Shown: piece by piece, positions 1 to 5,507 of the stretch
Position numbering within the stretch: the first letter of the stretch is position 1
How the letters are laid out: each line of letters begins with the position of its first letter
Assembly: GCA_964604915.1 (NCBI GenBank)
Contig: CAZSAA010000035.1
Coordinates: forward strand, 1-7,410
Source of the DNA: CAZSAA01 sp964604915
GTDB lineage: Bacteria > Patescibacteriota > Patescibacteriia > Patescibacteriales > UBA12465
Reading direction: 5' to 3'
DNA length: 7,410 nucleotides
Position numbers and translations under genes: made by a program
Notes under the pieces: model-generated
Told to the model about the DNA's origin: nothing
The model's database searches: none
What the model saw: only the letters and a program-made list of their open reading frames with translations

Positions 1-16
1 GGGATCCGAGGGATTT

Positions 17-43
17 TTGTTATCTTCCAGATTTTGGTATAAT
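17..43 (+). promoter_or_regulatory. sigma70-type promoter of gap
   Basis: A perfect -10 hexamer TATAAT (38-43) is preceded by TG one base upstream (35-36), which makes it an extended -10. A -35-like TTGTTA lies at 17-22 with a short 15-bp spacer. The predicted start is near base 50, leaving a leader of about 20 nt with no Shine-Dalgarno. Being extended, the -10 may not need the imperfect -35. It is the only promoter-like signal before gap. Confidence 0.7.
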
Positions 44-69
44 ATATAGACCAGTTAATATAATAAACT

Positions 70-1083
70 ATGAAGAAAAAAACTAGAATCGCTATCAACG
101 GTTTCGGCCGCATCGGCCGCGCTACGTTCAAGGCTATCCTGGAAGGATATCCAGAACTTGAAGTCGTCGCTATCAACGACCTGGCCGATCCGGCCACTTT
201 AGCCCATCTGCTTTCCTTCGATTCCTGCTATGGAAGATTTCATTTGCCCGTGGTCGCTCTTAAGGACGGTCTAAAGGTGAAGGGGAAGAAATATCCCATC
301 TTCGCCCAGAAGGATCCTGTCCTCTTGCCTTGGAAAAAATTGGATGTAGACGTGGTACTCGAATGTACCGGGCATTTCCGCGATGAAGCGGGAGCGGGGC
401 TCCATCTTAAAGCGGGAGCCAAGAAGGTAATTATCTCCGCCCCGGCTAAGGGCAAGATCAAAACAGTAGTTATCGGGGTCAACGAGAAGAATGTCCGAGC
501 GTCTGACAATATCATTTCTTGCGCTTCCTGTACCACTAATTGTTTGGCGCCGGTAACCGAGGTGATAAGGAAGAAGTTCGGTATCAAGAAAGCCCTGATG
601 AGCACTGTCCATGCCTATACCGCCGACCAGAACCTGGTTGATGGACCGCATAAGGACCCGAGGCGCGCTCGAGCGGCCGGGGTCAACATCGTTCCCACCA
701 CTACCGGAGCCGCTCAGGCGACCTCTGAAGCTATCCCGTCCCTGAAGGATAAGTTTGACGGCATATCTTTCCGCGTACCGGTACCAGTCGGATCGCTTTG
801 CGACAGCGTGTATCTTTTGGAAAAAAAGACTACCATAGAAGCGGTGATTTTTGCCTTGGAAAAGGCTGCCGCTTCCGACCTCAAGGGTATCGTGGAGGTT
901 TCCCATGAAGAATTAGTATCGACCGATATCATCGGCAATTTCCATAGCTCTATCGTCGACGCAGGTTTGACCAGGCTCGTCGGCGGCGACTTGCTCAAAC
1001 TGGTTTGTTGGTATGATAACGAATGGGGATATTCCCACCGGTTGGCGGACTTTTCTGCCTATATAGGTAAGATGATTAAATAA
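70..1083 (+). CDS. gap: Glyceraldehyde-3-phosphate dehydrogenase, NAD type
   Basis: This cytosolic glycolytic enzyme converts glyceraldehyde 3-phosphate, NAD and phosphate to 1,3-bisphosphoglycerate. The 337 aa match the usual family length. The N-terminal Rossmann domain opens with GFGRIGR (11-17). Asp37 in the INDLAD strand is the residue that normally selects NAD over NADP. The catalytic motif SCASCTTNCLAP places the nucleophile at Cys154, and its partner is His181 in STVHAYT. Phosphate-binding residues include the TTTGAA segment (210-215) and Arg235. The C-terminal WYDNEWGYS (314-322) is intact. In the cofactor loop the Leu-Pro pair common in NAD enzymes reads Gly-Pro (192-193); this is a mild variation. 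No Shine-Dalgarno precedes the ATG, but it is the first start after the promoter and the protein begins directly with the conserved strand. The gene is first of a probable two-gene unit with the membrane protein 8 bases downstream. Nothing is truncated. Confidence 0.97.
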   Translation: MKKKTRIAINGFGRIGRATFKAILEGYPELEVVAINDLADPATLAHLLSFDSCYGRFHLPVVALKDGLKVKGKKYPIFAQKDPVLLPWKKLDVDVVLECTGHFRDEAGAGLHLKAGAKKVIISAPAKGKIKTVVIGVNEKNVRASDNIISCASCTTNCLAPVTEVIRKKFGIKKALMSTVHAYTADQNLVDGPHKDPRRARAAGVNIVPTTTGAAQATSEAIPSLKDKFDGISFRVPVPVGSLCDSVYLLEKKTTIEAVIFALEKAAASDLKGIVEVSHEELVSTDIIGNFHSSIVDAGLTRLVGGDLLKLVCWYDNEWGYSHRLADFSAYIGKMIK

Positions 1084-1091
1084 TTATTCAT

Positions 1092-1829
1092 ATGAAACAA
1101 CACAATCTCAGGCGGATCGGCAGCTTGCTGCGCGATTCATGGCAGATGTACCGGGAAAACTTTTCCCAGCTCATCCGCACCTATCTCTATGCCCTCATCG
1201 GCTTCATCCCGCTGCTCGCGACCATCCTGCTTTTTTTCGCCTATAGCCAAGCCTTCCCGATCTTTTCCTTCTTCTGGCAGGTGATATTAGCGGTTATTCT
1301 TGTCTATGCCGCCCTATTTTCGTTCGGCTTCCTCATCTACATGAGCGTCAATGCCTATATGGGCATGTTTGTGGCGATAAAGGAAGATTTCCAACTTCAG
1401 CCGAAAGAGAATGTTGAACGAGCGAAGAAGTATTTCTGGTCGTATATAGTGATAAGCATGCTGACTTTGATGCTTATCCTATTCTGGTTCTTCCTGCTTG
1501 TTATCCCGGCCCTGGTATTTACCGTTTTCTATAGTTTTGCCGTCTATGCCTTGGTCTTCGAAGGGAAGCGGGAGATGGAGGCGATCGACCGCAGCAAGGA
1601 ATTGGTACGAGGAAGGTTCTGGCCAGTAGCCGGGCGCTTACTTTTCCTTATCCTCATTGTCGCCGTCATTTCCGGTATCTTTGCTAGCCTGCGGTCCTTT
1701 AGTGAAGAAGGTACGCTTTGGTTCTCATTGATGTCGCTTATCGAACAAGTAGTCGCCTTCATCCTCACCCCTTTCTATCTCCTCTACAGCTATTTTATCT
1801 ATAAGGATTTAGCAAAGAAAAGAGCCTAA
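1092..1829 (+). CDS. Multi-pass membrane protein of unknown function
   Basis: The 245-aa protein is very hydrophobic, with about six predicted membrane segments at roughly residues 31-51, 58-82, 116-138, 139-157, 181-201 and 212-237. The N-terminus is short and basic and the tail is KDLAKKRA. Between segments 4 and 5 lies a charged stretch, FEGKREMEAIDRSKELVRGR (156-175). The pattern of a proline-containing segment, then YALVFEG, then an amphipathic RSKELV-RGRFW element recalls the loose group of DUF975-like and GDPD-membrane-domain-like integral proteins often found in Patescibacteria and Firmicutes. I cannot place it more exactly and no catalytic residue is evident. It starts 8 bases after the gap stop with no promoter between, so it is probably co-transcribed with gap. 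The ATG has no Shine-Dalgarno and lies in a CATATG context. A glycolytic role should not be inferred from position alone. Confidence 0.85.
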   Translation: MKQHNLRRIGSLLRDSWQMYRENFSQLIRTYLYALIGFIPLLATILLFFAYSQAFPIFSFFWQVILAVILVYAALFSFGFLIYMSVNAYMGMFVAIKEDFQLQPKENVERAKKYFWSYIVISMLTLMLILFWFFLLVIPALVFTVFYSFAVYALVFEGKREMEAIDRSKELVRGRFWPVAGRLLFLILIVAVISGIFASLRSFSEEGTLWFSLMSLIEQVVAFILTPFYLLYSYFIYKDLAKKRA

Positions 1830-1850
1830 TTATCTAGCGACAATATCGGG

Positions 1851-1876
1851 AAACAGGCGCATTTGGGCGCCTGTTT
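1851..1876 (+). terminator. Probable intrinsic terminator after the gap unit
   Basis: A perfect 10-bp inverted repeat (1851-1860 with 1867-1876) encloses a 6-nt loop. The core is GC-rich (CAGGCGC/GCGCCTG) and the outer three pairs are A-T. The descending arm ends in TTT and continues GCTTTCTT, a broken U-tract. It begins 21 bases after the stop of the membrane protein, where a terminator is expected. The interrupted U-tract may make it leaky. Confidence 0.7.
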
Positions 1877-1907
1877 GCTTTCTTGCCTGGTTTTGCTACT
1901 ATGGCTA

Positions 1908-1916
1908 TGGTAATAT
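1908..1916 (+). promoter_or_regulatory. Possible extended -10 promoter giving leaderless cca mRNA
   Basis: TGG followed by TAATAT (1911-1916) resembles an extended -10 element. Seven bases downstream of the hexamer is base 1923, the A of the cca start codon. No good -35 is present at 16-18 bp; the TTGCCT at 1883 is too far away. A five-codon ATG frame (1901-1918) also lies here but is probably chance. Read-through from gap is the alternative source of cca transcript. Confidence 0.3.
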
Positions 1917-1922
1917 GATTAT

Positions 1923-3410
1923 ATGGCGATAATACCAGCATATATCAAGGATATCATGGATCGTTTCCGTGTTGCCGGCTACGAGTCTTTTTTGGTGGGC
2001 GGCTGCGTCCGCGACCTGCTGATGGACAAGACGCCTAAGGATTTTGATATCACTACCATCGCCCGCCCGGAGCAGATTATAGGAGTTTTTCCCGAAGCGA
2101 AATATGAGAACGAATTCGGCACGGTTATTCTGCCTATCCGCACAGAAGCGGGCGAGCTGCTCGACGTGGTCGAAATGACCACATACCGCTCCGAGCAGGG
2201 GTACTCCGATCGCCGCCATCCTGATCAAGTTCGTTTCGAGGATAATGTTGATAAGGATCTGGAGCGGCGTGATTTTACTATCAACGCCTTGGCGCTTTCA
2301 CTGGACACTTCTTTGATACACCCCTTCGGGCGCGTAATCGAACTGGGTGGGGAAAAGTTTTTGCTCATTGACCTTTTTGGCGGAGAAAAAGATATACGAA
2401 AAGGCGTAATCCGGGCAGTGGGCGAACCTGCGTACCGTTTCAAGGAAGATGCTCTGCGGATGATGCGCGCCGTCCGTTTCAGCTGCCAACTCGGCTTTTT
2501 GATGGAAGACAAGACGGCTCGAGGCATCTTGAAATTAGCTGGTAGTATCAAGTTTATCGCCAAAGAACGAATAAAGGATGAATTGGTAAAGGTCATGGAT
2601 TCTTCCCGTGCCTATGAAGGTGTCCTGAAGCTGCATGAGCTGAAATTACTGCAATATATCATACCCGAACTCGAAGAAGGCGATGCGGTTGGCCAGAACC
2701 ATCATCATATCTATCCGGTCTTGGAGCACAACTTACTTACCTTGAAGAATTGTCCGAGCCGCCATTGGCAGGTGAAATTAGCCGCTTTGCTCCACGACGT
2801 CGGTAAGCCGCGAGCCAAGAAATTAATAGACGGTAAGGTCACTTTCTATAACCACGAATATGTCGGGGCCAAGCTGGTCGCCAAGATCATGGATCGCCTG
2901 CGCTTTTCAGCCGACGATCAAATCAGGGTAGTCAACCTGGTCAAGAACCACATGTTCTATTACCAAGTAGACGAGGTAACCCCGGCTTCTGTCCGGCGCC
3001 TCATCGCGAAGGTGGGGAAGGAGAACTTGCAGGACCTCATCGACCTGCGCGTAGCCGATCGCCTGGGTTCCGGCACCCCAAAGGCTATGCCATACAAGCT
3101 GCGCCATCTGCAATATATGCTGGAGCGAGTCCAGAATGATCCGGTCTCGGTCAAGATGTTGGCGATAAACGGGGAAGATATCATGGCTGAACTAGGTATT
3201 CCGCCTGGACCGATGATCGGGGCGATATTAGATGCCTTGCTAGCTGATGTGATTTCCGACCCGGTGCTAAATTCTAAAGAATATTTGGTAAAGCGCGCTA
3301 AGGAACTTATCAAGATGGACCTTTCTGGCGTCCGTGCCCAAGCGAAAGAACTTATCGAAGAAAAGCGTAGTATCGATGACAGGGAACTCAAGAAACAATT
3401 TAAAGTCTAA
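1923..3410 (+). CDS. cca: CCA tRNA nucleotidyltransferase with HD domain
   Basis: This class II nucleotidyltransferase adds or repairs the 3'-CCA end of tRNAs from CTP and ATP in the cytoplasm. The head domain has LVGGCVRDLL (24-33) followed by the metal-binding DFD (Asp40, Asp42). RRDFTINALA (115-124) and EDALRMMRAVRF (175-186) are the ribose- and base-selecting motifs of the family. A central HD domain follows (about 255-385), with LLHDVGKP placing His291-Asp292, plus His269 and His311. Such a domain carries phosphatase or phosphodiesterase activity in several CCA enzymes. The remaining 110 residues form a charged helical tail. The length of 495 aa is normal for the HD-containing form. The upstream ATGs at 1901, 1907 and 1915 are out of frame, and 1923 lies a suitable distance before the first conserved motif. 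The cyclophilin lipoprotein starts 22 bases after the stop. A poly(A) polymerase is the main alternative, but a single family copy of this type is usually cca. Confidence 0.93.
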   Translation: MAIIPAYIKDIMDRFRVAGYESFLVGGCVRDLLMDKTPKDFDITTIARPEQIIGVFPEAKYENEFGTVILPIRTEAGELLDVVEMTTYRSEQGYSDRRHPDQVRFEDNVDKDLERRDFTINALALSLDTSLIHPFGRVIELGGEKFLLIDLFGGEKDIRKGVIRAVGEPAYRFKEDALRMMRAVRFSCQLGFLMEDKTARGILKLAGSIKFIAKERIKDELVKVMDSSRAYEGVLKLHELKLLQYIIPELEEGDAVGQNHHHIYPVLEHNLLTLKNCPSRHWQVKLAALLHDVGKPRAKKLIDGKVTFYNHEYVGAKLVAKIMDRLRFSADDQIRVVNLVKNHMFYYQVDEVTPASVRRLIAKVGKENLQDLIDLRVADRLGSGTPKAMPYKLRHLQYMLERVQNDPVSVKMLAINGEDIMAELGIPPGPMIGAILDALLADVISDPVLNSKEYLVKRAKELIKMDLSGVRAQAKELIEEKRSIDDRELKKQFKV

Positions 3411-3432
3411 ACATTAAGCTAATATAAACGAT

Positions 3433-4194
3433 ATGAAGAAATATCTTCTCATAACCACGTTAACCATTATGTCTATCACCCTTAGTGCTTGCGGCAGCAC
3501 CCCAGAGAAAGCCGTATCCCAAACTACTGGCGGTAACCTGTCAAAGAGCAATGAGCCGGCTGACATCATTGATTTTGATGCTTCGGCGCCTGTTTCTCTA
3601 ACTGACCAATCGCAGGGTGGTAAGGTCAGTCAAGTCGCTTCTTCGACTCCGGATATCGCTTCTAGTTCAGCCAGTTTTCCGGCTATCGCCAGTCAGAGCG
3701 ATTTAGCTAGCCAATATTCCCAGGCCATTATCCACACCAATCAGGGTGACATTACCGTCGCCTTCTATGCCCCGGATGCGCCTAAAGCGGTCAATAATTT
3801 TCTCCATCTTTCCCAATCTGGCTTCTATGACACGGTGAAATTCCATCGCGTCATCAAGGGCTTCATGATCCAGGGTGGCGACCCCAACAGCAAGGATGAT
3901 GATTGGAGCAATGACGGATACGGCGGACCTGGCTATAAGTTCGAGGACGAGATAAATGATCATAAGCTAGTCAGGGGCAATCTGGCTATGGCCAATTCCG
4001 GACCCGATACCAACGGCTCCCAATTTTTCATCGTGACAGCGGAAGCCACTCCTTTTCTCGATGGCGGTTATACCAATTTCGGCTATGTCACCAAAGGGAT
4101 GGACGTAGTTGATAAGATAGAGAATCTTCCCACTAACGAGAACGACCATCCGACCGAGGACGCCATTATCTATAGCGTAGAGTTGGTGAAATAG
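3433..4194 (+). CDS. Lipoprotein cyclophilin-type peptidyl-prolyl isomerase
   Basis: The enzyme catalyses cis-trans isomerisation of prolyl bonds, here outside the cytoplasmic membrane. A lipoprotein signal peptide is clear: MKKYLL, a hydrophobic run, then the lipobox LSAC with lipidated Cys20. Residues 21-95 are a flexible Ser/Ala/Gln-rich linker. The cyclophilin domain runs from about 96 to the end. FHRVIKGFMIQGGD contains catalytic Arg139, Phe144 and Gln147, and GSQFFI (195-200) and LDGGYTNFG (209-217) complete the active-site wall. The Trp that binds cyclosporin in many eukaryotic members is not in this motif, as is common in bacteria. It follows cca by 22 bases without a terminator and is probably co-transcribed, although the two functions are unrelated. 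It likely helps fold exported proteins. No Shine-Dalgarno; the ATG has the GATATG context. Confidence 0.94.
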   Translation: MKKYLLITTLTIMSITLSACGSTPEKAVSQTTGGNLSKSNEPADIIDFDASAPVSLTDQSQGGKVSQVASSTPDIASSSASFPAIASQSDLASQYSQAIIHTNQGDITVAFYAPDAPKAVNNFLHLSQSGFYDTVKFHRVIKGFMIQGGDPNSKDDDWSNDGYGGPGYKFEDEINDHKLVRGNLAMANSGPDTNGSQFFIVTAEATPFLDGGYTNFGYVTKGMDVVDKIENLPTNENDHPTEDAIIYSVELVK

Positions 4195-4227
4195 AGTTTT
4201 ATAGGTAGATTGATGGTGATTATATAC

Positions 4228-4305
4228 GAAAAAGACTCCCGTTTGAAGGAGTCTCTTCCGTGGTACCCGAGTGCCCGTAAGTATGCGGACATAATTGGTG
4301 TTTAT
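4228..4305 (-). ncRNA. Candidate small RNA, about 78 nt, unknown family
   Basis: The boundaries come from a textbook promoter just upstream (on + bases 4312-4339) and an intrinsic terminator at 4229-4254, both facing left. The predicted RNA starts near 4305. It contains UCCG and CGGA segments that can close a weak outer stem around a G/C-rich middle, then the terminator hairpin. A 40-codon frame from 4292 to 4170 exists, but it runs through the terminator and into the 3' end of the cyclophilin gene on the other strand, so I do not call it coding. I do not recognise the RNA. An antisense or 3'-end-overlapping regulator of the cyclophilin message is possible only if termination is leaky. Confidence 0.5.
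4229..4254 (-). terminator. Intrinsic terminator of the leftward small RNA
   Basis: The stem AGACTCC/GGAGTCT (4233-4239 with 4248-4254) has an 8-nt loop. Read leftward it is followed directly by UUUU (4232-4229). Read rightward the tail is only CTTCC, so it fits the - strand better. It could still weakly end the cyclophilin transcript, which stops 38 bases before the stem. Confidence 0.65.
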
Positions 4306-4311
4306 ATAATA

Positions 4312-4339
4312 ATTATAGCTTAATTATATATATTGTCAA
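4312..4339 (-). promoter_or_regulatory. Consensus promoter facing left, no gene known downstream
   Basis: On the - strand TTGACA (4339-4334) and TATAAT (4317-4312) are both perfect hexamers, with a 16-bp A/T-rich spacer. The predicted start is near 4305. It is among the strongest-looking promoters of the window, yet no recognised gene lies downstream on this strand. Confidence 0.7.
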
Positions 4340-4403
4340 ATGTGGTATCAGTTGATTGCGGCATTGTCGCTATGTTCGATATTTTGCGCATTGACACTTA
4401 TCA

Positions 4404-4432
4404 TTTACAATGTCCTTAAGAAATGCTAAAAT
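4404..4432 (+). promoter_or_regulatory. Promoter facing right into the non-coding region
   Basis: TTTACA (4404-4409), 17 bp, then TAAAAT (4427-4432), with TGC directly before the -10 making it extended. The predicted start is near 4439. A second TTGACA at 4391 is at the wrong distance for any good -10. It points towards the structured segment and the bidirectional terminator. Confidence 0.6.
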
Positions 4433-4438
4433 ACTTCT

Positions 4439-4633
4439 GCTATTAGATGATATTCTTTTAGTTTCCTCATTATCCTGCCTTCCAAAAGATCATGGGTTCG
4501 ATCGAAACAATCGTCGGCGTCCTAGGGTGGCGTTGCCGCAGGAAATGCCTATGGCGGCGCTAGGAGGGTAGTATAAATGAAAAATTTAGGCATAAAGCCT
4601 GACAAAAACACCCCCGATAAGGGGTGTTTTTGT
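4439..4633 (+). ncRNA. Candidate structured RNA, about 190 nt, unknown family
   Basis: The segment is bounded by a good promoter and a strong terminator. Bases 4470-4483 pair with 4563-4576 over 13 of 14 positions, counting G-U pairs. The stem extends through 4467-4469 with 4578-4580 after one bulged A, and perhaps 4462-4464 with 4582-4584. Inside, GCCGC (4535-4539) pairs with GCGGC (4554-4558), and AGG with CCT caps it (4540-4542, 4548-4550). CTAG at 4522 and 4560 can add a further stem that competes with one base of the closing stem. A small AGGC/GCCT hairpin (4588-4600) precedes the terminator. Length and rod-like shape recall 6S RNA, but the asymmetric internal region (4484-4519) is not typical. 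I see no tRNA-like end, SRP core or RNase P core. A 23-codon frame (4492-4563) overlaps the structured part and is an alternative reading. Confidence 0.5.
4602..4633. terminator. Bidirectional intrinsic terminator
   Basis: A perfect 13-bp inverted repeat (4602-4614 with 4621-4633) has a 6-nt loop. Each arm ends in a run of five A or T next to CACCCC/GGGGTG, so a GC stem followed by UUUUUGU is formed in both directions. It lies 38 bases past the rplA stop on the - strand and ends the candidate RNA on the + strand. Confidence 0.9.
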
Positions 4634-4671
4634 ATAGGTCGGGATTATTTTGTATATGTTGGTATCCTGAT

Positions 4672-5454
4672 TTAGATAGATACTTTCACGCCTTGGCTCA
4701 TTGAGGAACTAAGGCTGATGTTCTTGATGTAGCTGCCTTTGGCGGACGATGGCTTGGCTTTGCGCAGGGCTTCGACCAAGGTTTCGTAGTTCTCCAGTAA
4801 TTTCTGGTTGTCGAAACTGACTTTGCCGATGATAGCGTGCACGTTGGCGGTATCGTCGTTCTTGAAGCTAATCTTGCCTTTCTTCAGTTCGGTAACGGCT
4901 TTGACCGGGTTATTGGTAACGGTCTCGTTCTTAGGGGAGGGCATCAGACCCCTGGTGCCGAGGATTTTGGCGATAACAGCCAGGTTCTTCATCATGTCCG
5001 GTTCGGCGATGGCGACCTCGAAGTCAGTCTTCTCGGTCTTCTTGATCTCAGCGATCAGCTCTTCACCGCCAGCGAAATCAGCACCCGCTTCCTGGCAGGC
5101 TTTTTCGTTAGCCGGTGAAACGAAAGCGGCGATCTTGACGGTCTTGCCGGTGCCGTTAGGCAGGCTGACCGCGGCGCGGACCTGCTGGTCGCCTTTCTTC
5201 GGGTTGATACCTAGGCGGAAGTGGACCTCCACGGAAGCGTCGAACTTCGTATGGCTGATTTTCTTGACGATGTCCAAGGCCTCAGCGATGGGATAGGCTT
5301 TCAGGCGGTCGTAAATGGCGCTATTATCCTTCTTATTCGCTTTGGCTGGGGTGGCGGATTTCTTTTCTCCCTTGACCTCTTCCGGGGTTTCTTCTATTTT
5401 TTCCTCTTTCAGCTCTTCTTTTTTCTCTTCTTTTGGTTTGGTTTCTTTTTTCAT
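4672..5454 (-). CDS. rplA: 50S ribosomal protein L1 (uL1)
   Basis: L1 forms the mobile L1 stalk of the large subunit, helps release deacylated tRNA, and in many bacteria represses its own mRNA. The conserved body begins near residue 48 (IYDRLKAYP). It contains VEVHFRLGINPKKGDQQVR (76-93-region), LPNGTGKTV, AEPDMM, KILGTRGLMPSPK (163-175) and the C-terminal KGSYIKNISLSSSM. The protein has 260 aa against about 230 usual. The excess is an N-terminal tail of some 45 residues made almost only of Lys, Glu, Pro and Ala, replacing the usual basic start. GTRGLMPSPK differs from the common GPRGLMPNPK, and the usual TMGPG near the end reads SMSQG. The start at 5454 has CATATG context; the next in-frame Met lies deep inside the body, so the tail is part of the reading frame. 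Last gene of the secE unit, 53 nt after rplK. Confidence 0.95.
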   Translation of the reverse strand: MKKETKPKEEKKEELKEEKIEETPEEVKGEKKSATPAKANKKDNSAIYDRLKAYPIAEALDIVKKISHTKFDASVEVHFRLGINPKKGDQQVRAAVSLPNGTGKTVKIAAFVSPANEKACQEAGADFAGGEELIAEIKKTEKTDFEVAIAEPDMMKNLAVIAKILGTRGLMPSPKNETVTNNPVKAVTELKKGKISFKNDDTANVHAIIGKVSFDNQKLLENYETLVEALRKAKPSSAKGSYIKNISLSSSMSQGVKVSI

Positions 5455-5465
5455 ATGATTATCGT

Positions 5466-5497
5466 GTGGTGTTAGCGCCTATAATGATGGCTCCCAC
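5466..5497 (-). promoter_or_regulatory. Candidate L1-binding operator before rplA
   Basis: Read 5' to 3' on the - strand, GUGG (5497-5494) pairs with CCAC (5469-5466). Then comes unpaired GA (5493-5492), a short GCC/GGC helix (5491-5489 with 5479-5477) with a 9-nt loop, and an unpaired GCUAACA on the 3' side. Known L1 sites in 23S rRNA helices 76-77 and in L1 mRNA leaders share this layout: a stem, GA, a second helix, and an A-rich asymmetric strand. Here the second helix is GCC/GGC rather than the usual GGCU/AGCC, so the match is partial. The AUG of rplA follows 11 nt after the element. Confidence 0.45.
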
Positions 5498-5507
5498 GCT
5501 TAGTTTA

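Noticed and set aside
1..69. End of a gene upstream of gap
   Set aside because: No open frame or protein motif is visible in the short A/T-rich stretch; only the promoter is supported.
271..906. Long - strand open frame (211 codons) inside gap
   Set aside because: It is antisense to a clear enzyme, has no family-like motif and no promoter, and arises from the codon pattern of gap.
1901..1918. Five-codon upstream frame before cca as a leader peptide
   Set aside because: It overlaps the -10-like element and would lie before the predicted transcript start; no regulatory codons are present.
4170..4292. 40-codon - strand frame starting in the leftward small RNA
   Set aside because: It runs through the terminator stem and overlaps the 3' end of the cyclophilin gene; the later half has no protein-like character.
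4348..4404. 18-codon - strand frame in the centre of the intergenic region
   Set aside because: Too short, lies upstream of the leftward promoter, and is expected by chance.
4391..4411. TTGACA with TACAAT as a promoter
   Set aside because: The spacer would be only 9 bp; the TTTACA/TAAAAT pair with 17 bp is better.
4490..4515. Possible tRNA T-arm (GGTTCGATC)
   Set aside because: The flanking bases do not form the 5-bp T stem, and no acceptor or anticodon arm can be built around it.
4439..4600. SRP, RNase P or tmRNA gene
   Set aside because: The conserved cores of these RNAs and a tRNA-like end are not visible.
5221..5475. 84-codon + strand frame rich in Phe and Leu opposite rplA
   Set aside because: It is the reverse of the Lys/Glu-rich tail codons of rplA and not a membrane protein.
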